A stretch of DNA of 64,000 nucleotides. Origin: Phycisphaeraceae bacterium. Lineage in GTDB: Bacteria > Planctomycetota > Phycisphaerae > Phycisphaerales > UBA1924. Shown here one piece after another: positions 24,352 to 34,694 of the stretch. How positions within the stretch are numbered: position 1 is the first letter of the stretch; each line of letters starts with the position of its first letter. A program made the position numbers and the translations under genes. The stretch lies in contig JAHBXL010000018.1 in the NCBI GenBank assembly GCA_019636495.1, positions 1-64,000 on the forward strand. The letters run 5' to 3'. The notes below the pieces were generated by a model. The model did not search any database, was not told where the DNA came from, and saw nothing but the letters and a program-made list of their open reading frames with translations.

Positions 24352-27300
24352 TCATGGATGACCAGGACGCGCCGGGCTCGTCTGTGACGACGCCTTGCTA
24401 AGGTCACTCGGCGTTCGGCTGGCGGGCGCCGAGCGTGAGAACCGCTCCGTAGTCTTCTGGATGATGACGAAGAACATAGGAACGAAGAAGATGGCCAGGA
24501 AGGTTGCGGCGAGCATCCCGCCGATGACGCCCGTTCCGATGGAGTGGCGGGCCGCAGCACCCGCGCCGCTGGAGATCGCCAGAGGGACCACGCCCAGGAT
24601 GAACGCGAGCGACGTCATGACGATCGGGCGGAAGCGGAGCCGCGCGGCTTCGAGGGCCGCCTCCACGACACCGACGCCTCGCTCTCGCAGCGACACGCAG
24701 AACTCGATGATGAGGATGGCATTCTTGGCCGAAAGCCCGACAAGCGTGAGCAGGCCGACCTGGAAGTAGATGTCCTGCGCCTGGCCGCGAAGGTAGATGG
24801 CCAGGAGCGCCCCGAGCGCTGCAACCGGCACCGTCAGGAGCACGGCCACCGGGAGCGACCAGCGCTCGTACTGCGCGGCCAGGACCAGGAACACCACGAC
24901 CAGACCGAAGGCGAGAACGACCGGTGCCTGGTTGCCCGCCTTGACCTCTTGATAGGACGCGCCGCTCCATTCGATGCCATAGCCTGTGGGCAGCGTCTCC
25001 GACGCGACCATTCGGAGGGCCTGCATCGCCTGCCCGGTGCTGTTCCCACGGGGCGGTGCGCCGGTGATCTGGATGGCGGGATACCCGTTGAAGCGGCTGA
25101 CGACGTTGGGCCCTGTCTGGAGACGGCTCTGCACCAGCCCGGAGAGCGGCACCATCTCCCGCTGCTCGTTGCGCACGTAGATGCGGCCGATATCGTCCGG
25201 GGTGTCGCGGAACTCGGGCTGAGCCTGGACCTGCACGCGCCAAATGCGTCCGAACTGCTCAAAGTCGTTGACGTACAGGGCACCGAAGTATGCCTGAAGC
25301 GCGTCGAAGACATCCGCGATACGGACCCCCATCATTTTCGTTTTCTCGCGGTCGAGCTCGACGAACATCTGCGGGAGCGTGAAGCGGAGCGTGCCGCGCA
25401 CGCCCTCGATCTGGTCGTGCGCTTCCGCCGCGGCGGTGAACTTCTGGCCTGATTCGAAGAGCTCGGCGGTGGTGCCGCCGCCGCGCTGCTGGAGCTGCAC
25501 CTCGAACCCCGCCCGCTGACCGAGCCCCTGGATCGCCGGAGGGTTGAAACTGAGCACCATGCCGTCCCGCTCGCCAGCGAAGTGCCGGAACGATGCCCCT
25601 ACGAGGGCCTGCGCGCTCAGGCCGGGCTCACGCCGCTCGTCGAACGGCTTGAGCGTCACGAACACCGTCGCGGCATTGGTGCTGTTGAATCGTCCGCCGA
25701 GAATATCCAAGCCCCCCAGCAGCGTGACGTTGGCCACGGCGGGTTGCTTCAGGTAGAACTCTTCGACGCGGCGGGTCACCTCGCTGGTGCGTTCCAGGGA
25801 GGCCCCATCGGGCAGCAGCACCGCTGAGAGGATGTACCCCTGATCCTCGTCGGGCAGGAAGCCGCCGGGCACGTGCCGCTGAAGCCGGTAGGCGGCGAAA
25901 CAAAGCAGTCCAAAGACCGCCAGCGTCGCGGGAGCCCACCTGATCGCCTTGCGGGTGCCGCCAACGTACCCGCTGGTCGCGAGCCCGAAGAGGCGGTCGA
26001 ACCATCGGAAGGCGAAGAACTTCTTGCGGCCGGTTGGCGGGCGGAGGATGAGGCGGCACAGCGCCGGGCTGAGCGTGAGCGCCACAAGACCCGAGATCGC
26101 CACCGAGAGAGCGATGGTGATGGCGAACTGCTTGTAGAGCTGGCCGGTGAGGCCGCCGAGGAACGCCACGGGCACGAAGACAGCCGAAAGCACCAGGACG
26201 ATGGCGATAACGGGGCCCGTGACCTGCTCCATCGCCTTGATTGTGGCCTCGCGCGGCGCGAGCCCCTCGTCGTGCATGATCCGCTCGACGTTCTCGACCA
26301 CGACGATCGCATCGTCGACGACAATGCCGATCGCCAGCACGAGGCCGAAGAGTGTCAGCGTGTTGATGGAGAACCCCACCACCAGGAGCCCCGCGAACGT
26401 GCCGATGATGGCGACGGGCACGGCCAGGAGCGGGATGAGCGTCGCACGCCATGACTGGAGGAAGATGAACACCACCAGCACCACCAGAACCACCGCCTCA
26501 AGGAGCGTGTGGACGACCTCCTCGATGGAGACCCGGATGAACGTCGTGGTGTCGAAGGGAATGCGGTAGTGGACGCCGCTGGGGAAGCTCGTGGAAGCCT
26601 CGTCCATCGCCGCGCGGACGCCGTCGATGGTGTTCAGGGCGTTGGCGCCGGTCTGGAGATAGACCAGCATCAGCGCGGTGGACTTGCCGTTGACCCGGCT
26701 GTAGAGGTCGTAGCTTCGGGAGCCGAGCTCAACTGTGGCCACGTCCTTGAGCCGCACGATCGTGCCGTCGGGATTCGCCCGCAGGATGATGTTCTCGTAC
26801 TCCGAGACCTGGTTGAGCCGGCCCCGGGTCAGGAGGGGCACGGTCCACTGAACGCCTCCGTCCGGCGCGGGGAGCTGCCCGACAGCGCCCGCGGGGAACA
26901 CCGCGTTCTGCTCTCGCACCGCCGCGGCCACGTCCGAAACGGTCATCCCTCGTCCGGCCAGCCGGTCGGGATCGACCCACACGCGCATGGAGTAGTCCTT
27001 GCTCCCGAACACGGTCGCGTCGCCCACGCCCGGGACTCGGCGGACGCGGTCCAAGAGGTTGATCGTGGCGTAGTTGCTCAGGAAGATGTCGTCGTAGCCC
27101 GAGCCTTCGGCGGCTTCGAGCGTCACCACGCCGATGATGTTGGTCGAGGCCTTGGTGATTGTGATGCCGTTGCGCACCACCTCCGAAGGCAGTCGTGGCT
27201 GCGCGATGGCCAGCCGGTTCTGGATCTCGACCGCGGCGAGGTCCTGGTCGGTGCCGATCTCGAACGTCGCGGTGATGGTCGCCGCGCCGTTGTTGGCGCA

Positions 27301-27546
27301 CTGCGAACTGAAATAGATCAGGTTCCTGACGCCGCTGAGCTCTTGCTCGATCGGAGCGACGACGGAGTTCGCCACGGTCTCCGCGTCCGCGCCGGGATAT
27401 GTCGCGGTGATGTTGATCGTGGGCGGCACGATCTCGGGGTACCGCGCGATCGGGAGGACGAACATCGCCACCCCGCCCGCGATGAGGATCAGCAGCGAGA
27501 TCACCATCGCGAAGACCGGCCTATTGATGAAGAACTTCGAGAACAT
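24352..27546 (-). CDS. RND multidrug efflux inner-membrane pump (AcrB/MexB family)
   Basis: A 1064-residue protein, the full length of HAE1 pumps. It starts SKFFINRPVFAMVISLLILI (first membrane helix), has the porter loop, and GIVVDDAIVVVENVERIM in helix 4, with the two Asp of the proton relay. A second set of six helices follows, with GLSAKNAILIIEF and GVVPLAISSGAGAAARHSIG. It would export drugs with proton influx through a tripartite complex with the two upstream gene products. The spacing to the adaptor gene is 4 nt. Confidence 0.95.
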   Translation of the reverse strand: MFSKFFINRPVFAMVISLLILIAGGVAMFVLPIARYPEIVPPTINITATYPGADAETVANSVVAPIEQELSGVRNLIYFSSQCANNGAATITATFEIGTDQDLAAVEIQNRLAIAQPRLPSEVVRNGITITKASTNIIGVVTLEAAEGSGYDDIFLSNYATINLLDRVRRVPGVGDATVFGSKDYSMRVWVDPDRLAGRGMTVSDVAAAVREQNAVFPAGAVGQLPAPDGGVQWTVPLLTRGRLNQVSEYENIILRANPDGTIVRLKDVATVELGSRSYDLYSRVNGKSTALMLVYLQTGANALNTIDGVRAAMDEASTSFPSGVHYRIPFDTTTFIRVSIEEVVHTLLEAVVLVVLVVFIFLQSWRATLIPLLAVPVAIIGTFAGLLVVGFSINTLTLFGLVLAIGIVVDDAIVVVENVERIMHDEGLAPREATIKAMEQVTGPVIAIVLVLSAVFVPVAFLGGLTGQLYKQFAITIALSVAISGLVALTLSPALCRLILRPPTGRKKFFAFRWFDRLFGLATSGYVGGTRKAIRWAPATLAVFGLLCFAAYRLQRHVPGGFLPDEDQGYILSAVLLPDGASLERTSEVTRRVEEFYLKQPAVANVTLLGGLDILGGRFNSTNAATVFVTLKPFDERREPGLSAQALVGASFRHFAGERDGMVLSFNPPAIQGLGQRAGFEVQLQQRGGGTTAELFESGQKFTAAAEAHDQIEGVRGTLRFTLPQMFVELDREKTKMMGVRIADVFDALQAYFGALYVNDFEQFGRIWRVQVQAQPEFRDTPDDIGRIYVRNEQREMVPLSGLVQSRLQTGPNVVSRFNGYPAIQITGAPPRGNSTGQAMQALRMVASETLPTGYGIEWSGASYQEVKAGNQAPVVLAFGLVVVFLVLAAQYERWSLPVAVLLTVPVAALGALLAIYLRGQAQDIYFQVGLLTLVGLSAKNAILIIEFCVSLRERGVGVVEAALEAARLRFRPIVMTSLAFILGVVPLAISSGAGAAARHSIGTGVIGGMLAATFLAIFFVPMFFVIIQKTTERFSRSAPASRTPSDLSKASSQTSPARPGHP

Positions 27547-27550
27547 GGCG

Positions 27551-28816
27551 TTAGCGCCCTCCCTGCGCGGAGCCCGCGGCCGGGGCGGAGCCCTTGGTTT
27601 GCGGGGGCTGGGGCGGGGCGGGCACCAGTGGCTGGCCCGGCCGGATCTGGAGGAGCCGGTTCGCGGCGAGCCGTTCCCCGGAGCGCACGCCCGACTCCAC
27701 GACGACGTCGTCCCCGATCCATGTCCCGAGCGTGACGGCGCGCCGCTCGGCCGTGCCCTGGGTGTTCACCACGTAGACGATGGGCCCGGCCGGCGACTGC
27801 ATGATCGCACGCTGCGGCACGAGGAGCGCATCGACGTACTGGATGCCGTGCACGTCAACGTGCACGTACTGGCCCGGCTTGATCGCGTCGTCGGGGTTGG
27901 GGATGGTGCCGCGGACGACCATCGTGCCGGTGGAAGGATCAACCTGCACGTCCACGAACTTGATCTTGCCGTGGTGGGGGTAGGGCGTGCCGTCGGCGAG
28001 CGCGATCGCGAGGTCGATCGCTTCGACTTCGGGGATCGTGACCCGCCCCGCGGTGCGGAGGCTGCGCCAGCGCAGCGTCTCCTGCTCGCTGACGGCGAAG
28101 CGGGCGTAGATGGGGTCGACCTCGCTCACGACGGCCAGCAGGCCGTTGCTCGCCGAGTCATCCACGTAACTGCCCACATCCCGCAGCGCCCGGCCGATCA
28201 CGCCGGTGAGGGGCGACACGATGGTCGTGTAGCCCAGGTCGAGCTCGGCCTTGGCGAGCCGGGCGGATTCCTGCAGGACCTGCGCCGAGGCGACGCGCTC
28301 CTCGGTTTGCCACTGCTCGAGTTCGGTGGGCGCGACCGATCCGCGGGCGAACAGTTCCTGGTAGCGAGTGAGTTGCTGCTTGGCCTGTTCGAGCCGGGCC
28401 TGCGCGCTGGCAAGCCCGGCCTTGGCGCTGTCACGCTCAACCTGGAAGGGCTGGGGATCGATCCTGAAAAGGACTTCGCCCTGCGTGACGCGCTGGCCTT
28501 CCTCGAAGAGGCGCTCGGTCAGGAAACCCTTGACGCGGGCGCGGATCTCGACCACCCGCGACGCTTCGGTCTGACCGAGGAAGCGGGGCGTGACCGGCAC
28601 GGTGCGGCTTTCCAGCGTGACCATGTCCACTTCCAGGGGCGCGGCGGGCGGCTGCGGGCGGGTTTCAGGGGCGGGCGCATGCCGGCCACTCTGCAAATAC
28701 AGGTATCCGCCCACGGCGCCCACCACGAGCACGACCACGACCATGCCGCGGACGATCCAGTGGTACCAGGGATTGCGGCGCTCGTCGTTCTGCGTGCTCG
28801 GTGTGTGGTCGCTCAT
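27551..28816 (-). CDS. RND efflux periplasmic adaptor (membrane fusion protein)
   Basis: 421 residues. An N-terminal membrane anchor (GMVVVVLVVGAVGGYLYL) is followed by the lipoyl half VEIRARVKGFLTERLFEEGQ, a coiled coil (about 105-170), the second lipoyl half TTIVSPLTGVIGR and beta-barrel/membrane-proximal domains. The ATG overlaps the outer-membrane gene stop (ATGA). It should link the pump to the outer-membrane channel. The C-terminal tail is Pro/Gln/Ala-rich. Confidence 0.93.
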   Translation of the reverse strand: MSDHTPSTQNDERRNPWYHWIVRGMVVVVLVVGAVGGYLYLQSGRHAPAPETRPQPPAAPLEVDMVTLESRTVPVTPRFLGQTEASRVVEIRARVKGFLTERLFEEGQRVTQGEVLFRIDPQPFQVERDSAKAGLASAQARLEQAKQQLTRYQELFARGSVAPTELEQWQTEERVASAQVLQESARLAKAELDLGYTTIVSPLTGVIGRALRDVGSYVDDSASNGLLAVVSEVDPIYARFAVSEQETLRWRSLRTAGRVTIPEVEAIDLAIALADGTPYPHHGKIKFVDVQVDPSTGTMVVRGTIPNPDDAIKPGQYVHVDVHGIQYVDALLVPQRAIMQSPAGPIVYVVNTQGTAERRAVTLGTWIGDDVVVESGVRSGERLAANRLLQIRPGQPLVPAPPQPPQTKGSAPAAGSAQGGR

Positions 28817-30222
28817 GGCTGCGTCTCCCGCGTGTCGAATGAACCGCCCAGCGCCAAGTGAAGGTTGAGCCGCTGGCGGAGGCGCTCGGCCCGCACCCGG
28901 AGGAGTTGCGAGCGGTTGGCGAAGTCCTGTCGGCGGACCTGCGTCAGGTCGAGGATGTTCAGGATGCCGGCGTTGTAGCGGTCGTCGGCGATACGACTGG
29001 CCGAGCGGAGCATCTCGTCGGCTCGCTCCAGTTTCGTCTGCCGGAACGCGAGCACCTGCTCGTTCGACAGCGCCGACTCGACTTCGCGGAAGGCACGCAG
29101 CGCCACCGAAACATACTGCGCGAGCGCCTGCCGCTGCTGGGCGGTGGCAATCTCCACCTCGCCCTCCAGCCGTCCGCCGGTAAAGAGCGGGGCCAGGAGG
29201 TTTGCGCCGATGGACCAGATCTGCTCGGTCGGATCGAGCAGCGTTCCCAGCGAGGCGCTCAATGCAACCCGGGGCAGGCGAGCCGCGCGCGCGGATTCCA
29301 CACCGTAGAACGCGGCGGCGACCACCCGATCCGCGGCGATCAGGTCGGGCCGCCGTTCGAGCAGTTGCGAGGGTAGCCCGACGGGGGGCGGGGGCGGCAG
29401 GGGCGGCAGCGCATCGTCGACCGCGAGGGCCGCACTCGGATAACTCCCAAGCAGGATCTCCAGCGCCCGCTGCGCTTCGAGCAACGCCCCCTGGCTCTGG
29501 CGGAGCGACTCTTCGGCCAGCGCCAGGTTCGCCTCCGCCACGTTCAGGTCGAGTTGGCTCGCGGCACCCACATCGATCTTGTCCCGGGTCACCTTGGCCG
29601 TGAACTGCTCCGCCTCGACTTGTTGCTGGTTGATCGCCGTTTGGAGCCGCGCCGTCACGGCGAGGAACCACGCGTCCAGCACGGCGGCGGCGAGTGACTG
29701 GCGTGCGAACTCATACTCCCACCCGCTCGCCTGCGCCGCGGCGCGGGCAGCTTCCTCCTGCGAGCGGAGCCGCCCCCACAGGTCCGCCTCCCACGACACC
29801 TGCATCCCCAGGTCGAAGCGGTTGGCGATCGGCAGCTCGCCCGGGTCGGCGCGCTGAGCCGTGCCGAACGCATCGATCTGCGGCTGCAGGAACGACCCGG
29901 CGACCCGCAGCCGGGCCCGCGCCTCCTCCCACCGCGCCGCCGCGACGGCGAGATCCGGGTTGTGCGCGACCGCGGCCTCGACCATCGCCAGCACGCGCCC
30001 GTCGCCGAACTCGCCGAGCCAGTTGTCCCGCACGGAGCCCTCGGGCTGGGCGGGGTCCGTGGCCGCCGCGAAACGCTCGGGCACCCCTTGCACCTGCGAG
30101 CGTGAGAGGTCGGCGGGCGGCTGCTTCACCGCGCACCCGGCCCCGAGCGCGGCGAGCATCGCCGCGAGCGCAAGGCGGGGGCCGGCGGCAGGGCGCTGGC
30201 ATCGAGGTCGGCCGTGGTCCAT
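28813..30222 (-). CDS. RND efflux outer-membrane lipoprotein channel (NodT/OprM type)
   Basis: 469 residues with a lipoprotein signal ending LGAGC (about residue 30). Two repeats of the TolC-type fold follow: NPDLAVAAARWEEARARLR and LDLNVAEANLALAEESLRQ in the helical parts, and RPDLIAADRVVAAAFYGVES between them. It forms the exit duct of the pump encoded downstream. Its presence shows a diderm envelope. The start is 4 nt after the upstream TetR gene stop. Confidence 0.93.
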   Translation of the reverse strand: MDHGRPRCQRPAAGPRLALAAMLAALGAGCAVKQPPADLSRSQVQGVPERFAAATDPAQPEGSVRDNWLGEFGDGRVLAMVEAAVAHNPDLAVAAARWEEARARLRVAGSFLQPQIDAFGTAQRADPGELPIANRFDLGMQVSWEADLWGRLRSQEEAARAAAQASGWEYEFARQSLAAAVLDAWFLAVTARLQTAINQQQVEAEQFTAKVTRDKIDVGAASQLDLNVAEANLALAEESLRQSQGALLEAQRALEILLGSYPSAALAVDDALPPLPPPPPVGLPSQLLERRPDLIAADRVVAAAFYGVESARAARLPRVALSASLGTLLDPTEQIWSIGANLLAPLFTGGRLEGEVEIATAQQRQALAQYVSVALRAFREVESALSNEQVLAFRQTKLERADEMLRSASRIADDRYNAGILNILDLTQVRRQDFANRSQLLRVRAERLRQRLNLHLALGGSFDTRETQP

Positions 30223-30225
30223 CGC

Positions 30226-30945
30226 TTACGTTCCTCTCCTTCCCTGAGCCCTGGGGCGTGCCCGCCCCACGCCCGCGGGGATGGCCCGAGCATCCTGACC
30301 GCCGGGCGCGAGCAGGCCGTTCAAGAGCACGTCGAGCAGTTCGCCCGCCTGGCGCGCCGGGTCGGGACGCACGCGGCTGAAGTGGTTGGTGAACAGCACG
30401 CCGTAGAGCATGTTGCCGACCGCGTCCACCACGCGCCGCACGGGCATCCGGCGCAGGCGCCCCTCGCGCATGAGCCGCGTGAAGGTCGCGTCCCACCGCC
30501 GCGAGTGCGTGCGGCGATAGGCAAAGTACGTCGGCTCCTCCCGGGTGCGGAACTCGGCCCGCTCAAGCATGAGCAGTTCCACGTACTCGGGGTGCCGGGC
30601 GAAGTAGCGGAGATAGCCGGTGACCGCCTCGCGCAGTTGTTCCAGCGGGTCCAGCCCCGCGGCAGGGGCGGTCGCCTCCAGCAACCCGCGCATCACCTCG
30701 TCCACCGCGGCGCGGAAGAGGTCGTCCTTGCTCTTGAAGTAGCGGTAGATCGTCCCCTTGCCGCAGCCGATGTCCGCGATGACCTGGTCGAGGTTGGCGC
30801 TGGCGAATCCCTCCTTGGCGAAGTGGCGGATGGCGTGCGCGAGGATCTGGGCTCGGCGGCGCTCAACCAGCCCCTCGCGCGGCGCGGGGGCGGCATGGCT
30901 CTGCTTGGCGGCGCGGGGCGTGGGCATGTCGCGGTGATGATTCAA
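30226..30945 (-). CDS. TetR-family repressor of the RND operon
   Basis: 239 residues. The N-terminal helix-turn-helix has RRAQILAHAIRHFAKEGFAS, then IADIGCGKGTIYRYFKSKDD; the C-terminal effector domain resembles AcrR-like regulators of efflux. It is the first gene of the operon and so probably self-regulated. A perfect 16-bp inverted repeat lies 17-32 nt upstream of its start. An Arg/Gly-rich tail is present. Confidence 0.9.
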   Translation of the reverse strand: MNHHRDMPTPRAAKQSHAAPAPREGLVERRRAQILAHAIRHFAKEGFASANLDQVIADIGCGKGTIYRYFKSKDDLFRAAVDEVMRGLLEATAPAAGLDPLEQLREAVTGYLRYFARHPEYVELLMLERAEFRTREEPTYFAYRRTHSRRWDATFTRLMREGRLRRMPVRRVVDAVGNMLYGVLFTNHFSRVRPDPARQAGELLDVLLNGLLAPGGQDARAIPAGVGRARPRAQGRRGT

Positions 30946-30961
30946 AGGGCGTGGGGCGGCG

Positions 30962-30977
30962 GACTGACGAGTCAGTC
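30962..30977. promoter_or_regulatory. Inverted repeat, likely TetR operator
   Basis: GACTGAC GA GTCAGTC is a perfect 7+2+7 repeat just upstream of the TetR start codon. TetR operators of RND operons often contain GACT..AGTC cores. Binding by the encoded repressor is inferred. Confidence 0.7.
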
Positions 30978-30984
30978 ATGGTAG

Positions 30985-31424
30985 CACGCCCCGGCCGCGT
31001 GTGAAGAATGTCCCAAACGGGATTCCTTGAGGCCCGCTCGGTGCCTTCTTCTCGTTGAGGTGAAGCGGGACGTCGGACTAGATCAGAAGCCCTCACCGAA
31101 CTGGCGGCATGTTCGTCTGGACCACACGGGCGGTTTCTGGGACTGGGCCTGCCAACCACGGCGTCTGACTCGGTTTGTCCATCGCGTCCCCACGAACGTC
31201 GCCGTCGCCAGCCTCGCCGCGGGCACCCCCGGCGACGATGCCAGTCTTCATGGTCGACGCGAAGTGTAACGGTGCCTGTGACGTTCCGCGCGACGACGCC
31301 GTGAATTCCGTGTTACGTCACGTACCGTCCAGGTCCAGCATGTGCAGCGGCCATGGTGGCCCACGATCGAATCGGCAAGATCGCCCATGCCGCCGCGGCG
31401 TAGCTTGATGCGCACGGGCGCGTG
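30985..31424. other. Spacer without a supported gene
   Basis: This spacer holds the efflux promoter region and the 3' side of the helicase operon. Several short open frames lack ribosome sites and protein-like composition. Nothing else was recognised. Confidence 0.4.
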
Positions 31425-34400
31425 TTACACCGGTTCGAGGTCGATCCGCAGCTCAGCGATCGCGGCCGCAAGCACCGACGGCGGCAGGCGTTCTTGCAGG
31501 AAGCGGACGAGTTCGTCCTGCCGGGGCTGCCCGAACACCATCCGGTAGAGCGCAAGTGCACCCCGGAGCTGCACGAGCCGACCGGCGTCGCGGCTGAGGG
31601 GCAGGGTCGGAACGTGCCGCTCGATCACCGCTCCCCCCTCTCTCGCGTAAACCCAGAAGGGCACGAGCTCGCTCGCCGCGTCAGAACGCTCGCTGGCGGC
31701 GGATGCGAACGCAGCCTCCCAGCGATCCTCCATAGGAGATGTCTCGACCTGGCCGTGCGCGAGGGCAACGTTCTTCCGGACGGCGTGGCCCTTGTACCTG
31801 TGGATGCGGCCCTCGCGCTGTTCCAGGTCGACGGGGTTTGACGGCAGATTCCAGTGCACGATGGCGTGGCAGTAATGATGGAAGTCGAGACCCTCCTGGC
31901 CGACCGATGTGCTCGCGAGCACGAACGGCCAGAACGGCGAGTTGAACGCCGCTCTGACTTGGTCCGCGCGGCTGGCGTCCTCGCCGTCATCCGACTGCTG
32001 CTGCCCGAACCTCGCGGCAAACCGCGACCGCATGCGCTGCGGCGTCATGGTGACGCGGCCGGCTCGGGGCTTGGCTCGGATGTCGTCGACGCCAACGGCG
32101 GCGGCACGAAGGCCGACGGCCCGGGCCATCTCCTCGGCGATCGAGACGGCGGCCTGGGCGGGGTCGTCGCGCGAAACGCCCAGGCTGTCGCGGAGGACGT
32201 GCGCGTACTCGTCGAGCACGGCCTGGAGGCAGCCGTCGAGGCCGTACTCGATGACGCGCAGCCAGTAGGGCTCGCGGCCATCGAGCCCACGCACCAGCGA
32301 AATGACCTCGGGCAGGTTGAACAGGTTGCGGAACCGCCACGCCACGCGGCCGGCGGCGAGCCGCACCGCCTCGTCCCGGAGCGACGCGCCCGTGACGCGG
32401 GCCAGGGACCTGAGCACAACCACCGCCGGGTTTCCGAAGGCGGCCTTTCCGAGCATCGCCGCCAGGTCATTGGGCGCAGCGCCGAGACGCACACCCCTTG
32501 CCAGATCGGCGAGGAGGGTCCGGGCCTGCTGAACGTGGTCGGACCAGACGGAGTCAGTCTCGACATCCCCGTCCGCATCCACACCGTCCTCGTTTCCGCA
32601 CCACTCAGCGGCCAGCTTCCTCCGCTCCCAGAACGCAGCCGACGACGCGGAAGCGGCCAGGCGATCGAGCAGGATCGGGGCGGCCCAGTACCATCGCTCG
32701 TCGGCCTCTCCGGGACCGCCCCAGCGGTCGACCACCGCTTGAAGATCGTGAGCCAGCGCCCGCGAGGCCGCCGCCGCCGCTTCCTCCGGCGTCGCGGCGG
32801 GGCTTAGGCCGTGCGCCGGGTCGATCGCCTCGGCGAGTGAGAATGACGGGTAGATCAAGCCCAGGACCGGCATGCCCGTCAAACGGTTGTCCGCGCGTGT
32901 GAACCGCAGGAGCGCCGTGATGCGCTTGCGGCCTTCAGTCGAGTTCGCGATGGTCACGGTCTGGCCGTCTGAGTGGCTCAGCGCGACCATCTGACGCTCC
33001 GCTTCATGGCTCAGAACTGCGGCGATGACCTTGGGTACCACTTTCCATGAGGAGAACACCAGCCGCTTGGTGGTGGAGAGCGGGCTCACCCCGGCGAACG
33101 CGCCGCCGAATGAGTAGTACGGCAGGCTGGGGGGCAACCACAGAAGCTTCCATGTCCCCGCATCCACCGTGTCCCGCAGAAGGCATCTCAGCCGGGCATT
33201 CGCTGGGTCGATGCGTCGGTAGGCCTGCACATCCTTCCACGAAAGAAGCGACCGACCGTGCTCGGCGAGCGCCGTCGCCAACCCCGCGTGATCGCCTTCG
33301 CCGACCACGGCGCGGAGGTCCCGCTTGAGGTCGTAGTCATCCATGAAGTTGAGCAGGTACGGTGCCGACTTCCAGTACTCGACGATCTCGCTGTGGCCCA
33401 GCTCGGACGCGATCCTGGCGGCGCCGAGGTACTGGCGCACATCGCCGTCGTCCAGCCGAGCGGCCCCGTCCACCTCTTTCAGCATGCCGCTCCGGTCGCT
33501 GGTGACCGCGAGCCGCTCGGTGCGGGCCATCACCAGGCGCAGGCGCTCCTGGAGCGACCGCTTGACGGCCTGCAACTCGGCCGGCCCACCGTCGCCGAGG
33601 CGGTACATGGCACCGCGGAAATCACGGAGCAGCGCGCGGAGCGCGGCGTTGTCCTCCTTGCGGTGGCGCACCAGGAAGTCGTACGTTGCAACGAAGTCCT
33701 CGTAGTGGTCCGCGTCCCCGTTGTCCTGCTCGTGCTGAAGCGAGTACATCTTGTACGGGGTCGCGGACAGCAGCAGGACACGGGTCGCCTCGGAGCTGCC
33801 CTCCCGCGTGTCGGCGTACTCGAATAGGGACCGCGCCAGCTCCGCTTCCTCATTGCTCGGGTCGAGGAGGTGCTTGAACCGCTGGAACTCATCGAGGATG
33901 ACCAGGTCCGGCCGCAGCGCCCGGATGCATATGTGTCCGAGGACCGCACGCATCTCGGCGATAAACCGCCGGACGTCATCCCGCGGGGCCGCGGCGCCGT
34001 CTCCGTCGCCCCCGTCGCCGTCGGCCAGGCTGTTGAACCGGGCGCGGAGTGATTTGGCGCCCTTCGGCGTTTCCCTCTCTAGGCGGTCGAGCTCGTTGAG
34101 GAACGCCCTGTGGAGCCCAGGGTCGATTGGGTAGCGCGGCAGCCAGTCGTTGAGCCACCACCGAAAGTTGCCGCTCTTGACGCCGCCGCGGAAGACACGG
34201 ATGCCGACCCTGTCAGGGATCTTCCAGTGTTCGCGCAGCATCGCGAGCAGCAGCGCCCGCTCGGCGGCGATGCCGGTGCCGCCGCGGGGCTCGAGCGACG
34301 TTCCCGGCGTCATAGAGATGTAGTTGACACGGCGCCCCGCCATGTCCTTCAGCTCGATCGGGAGCATGGTGGCCCGGGTGGCCCGCGCGAAAGAGTGGTC

Positions 34401-34694
34401 CTTGTCGGTCCGCAGCCTGCTGATGTTCTGGCGGGCGATGTCCGCGTTGGAGCAGACGTAGACGACATCGATGCGGTCCACCGAGCCCCACAGGTGTTCG
34501 ACCGCCTTCGCGATCACTCCCCGCGCCACCATCGTCTTGCCTAGCCCTACCTCGTCGGCGACCAGGAAGCGGTGCGTCGAGTCCGCGTCCAGGTAAAGCC
34601 TGCGGAATGCGTAGTCCACGGTGCGGCGCTGGAACCCCTTCAGGCCCTGCATCGCGGCGGCGGCCGGGGGCGCAGATTCTCGCGGGTCGATCAT
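31425..34694 (-). CDS. SNF2-like helicase of a three-gene defence-type operon
   Basis: 1089 residues. Walker A is VADEVGLGKTMVARG (about residue 45), the DEAD-like box is ILDEFQRF (about 270), and the C-terminal helicase part has HWNLPSNPVDLEQREGRIHR (about 1000), the Q..GR.HR of motif VI. A long insert separates the two halves. Large SF2 helicases paired with PLD proteins are known in antiphage systems such as DISARM. ATG 34,694 overlaps the PLD gene stop by 4 nt, so it is probably translationally coupled. Confidence 0.85.
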   Translation of the reverse strand: MIDPRESAPPAAAAMQGLKGFQRRTVDYAFRRLYLDADSTHRFLVADEVGLGKTMVARGVIAKAVEHLWGSVDRIDVVYVCSNADIARQNISRLRTDKDHSFARATRATMLPIELKDMAGRRVNYISMTPGTSLEPRGGTGIAAERALLLAMLREHWKIPDRVGIRVFRGGVKSGNFRWWLNDWLPRYPIDPGLHRAFLNELDRLERETPKGAKSLRARFNSLADGDGGDGDGAAAPRDDVRRFIAEMRAVLGHICIRALRPDLVILDEFQRFKHLLDPSNEEAELARSLFEYADTREGSSEATRVLLLSATPYKMYSLQHEQDNGDADHYEDFVATYDFLVRHRKEDNAALRALLRDFRGAMYRLGDGGPAELQAVKRSLQERLRLVMARTERLAVTSDRSGMLKEVDGAARLDDGDVRQYLGAARIASELGHSEIVEYWKSAPYLLNFMDDYDLKRDLRAVVGEGDHAGLATALAEHGRSLLSWKDVQAYRRIDPANARLRCLLRDTVDAGTWKLLWLPPSLPYYSFGGAFAGVSPLSTTKRLVFSSWKVVPKVIAAVLSHEAERQMVALSHSDGQTVTIANSTEGRKRITALLRFTRADNRLTGMPVLGLIYPSFSLAEAIDPAHGLSPAATPEEAAAAASRALAHDLQAVVDRWGGPGEADERWYWAAPILLDRLAASASSAAFWERRKLAAEWCGNEDGVDADGDVETDSVWSDHVQQARTLLADLARGVRLGAAPNDLAAMLGKAAFGNPAVVVLRSLARVTGASLRDEAVRLAAGRVAWRFRNLFNLPEVISLVRGLDGREPYWLRVIEYGLDGCLQAVLDEYAHVLRDSLGVSRDDPAQAAVSIAEEMARAVGLRAAAVGVDDIRAKPRAGRVTMTPQRMRSRFAARFGQQQSDDGEDASRADQVRAAFNSPFWPFVLASTSVGQEGLDFHHYCHAIVHWNLPSNPVDLEQREGRIHRYKGHAVRKNVALAHGQVETSPMEDRWEAAFASAASERSDAASELVPFWVYAREGGAVIERHVPTLPLSRDAGRLVQLRGALALYRMVFGQPRQDELVRFLQERLPPSVLAAAIAELRIDLEPV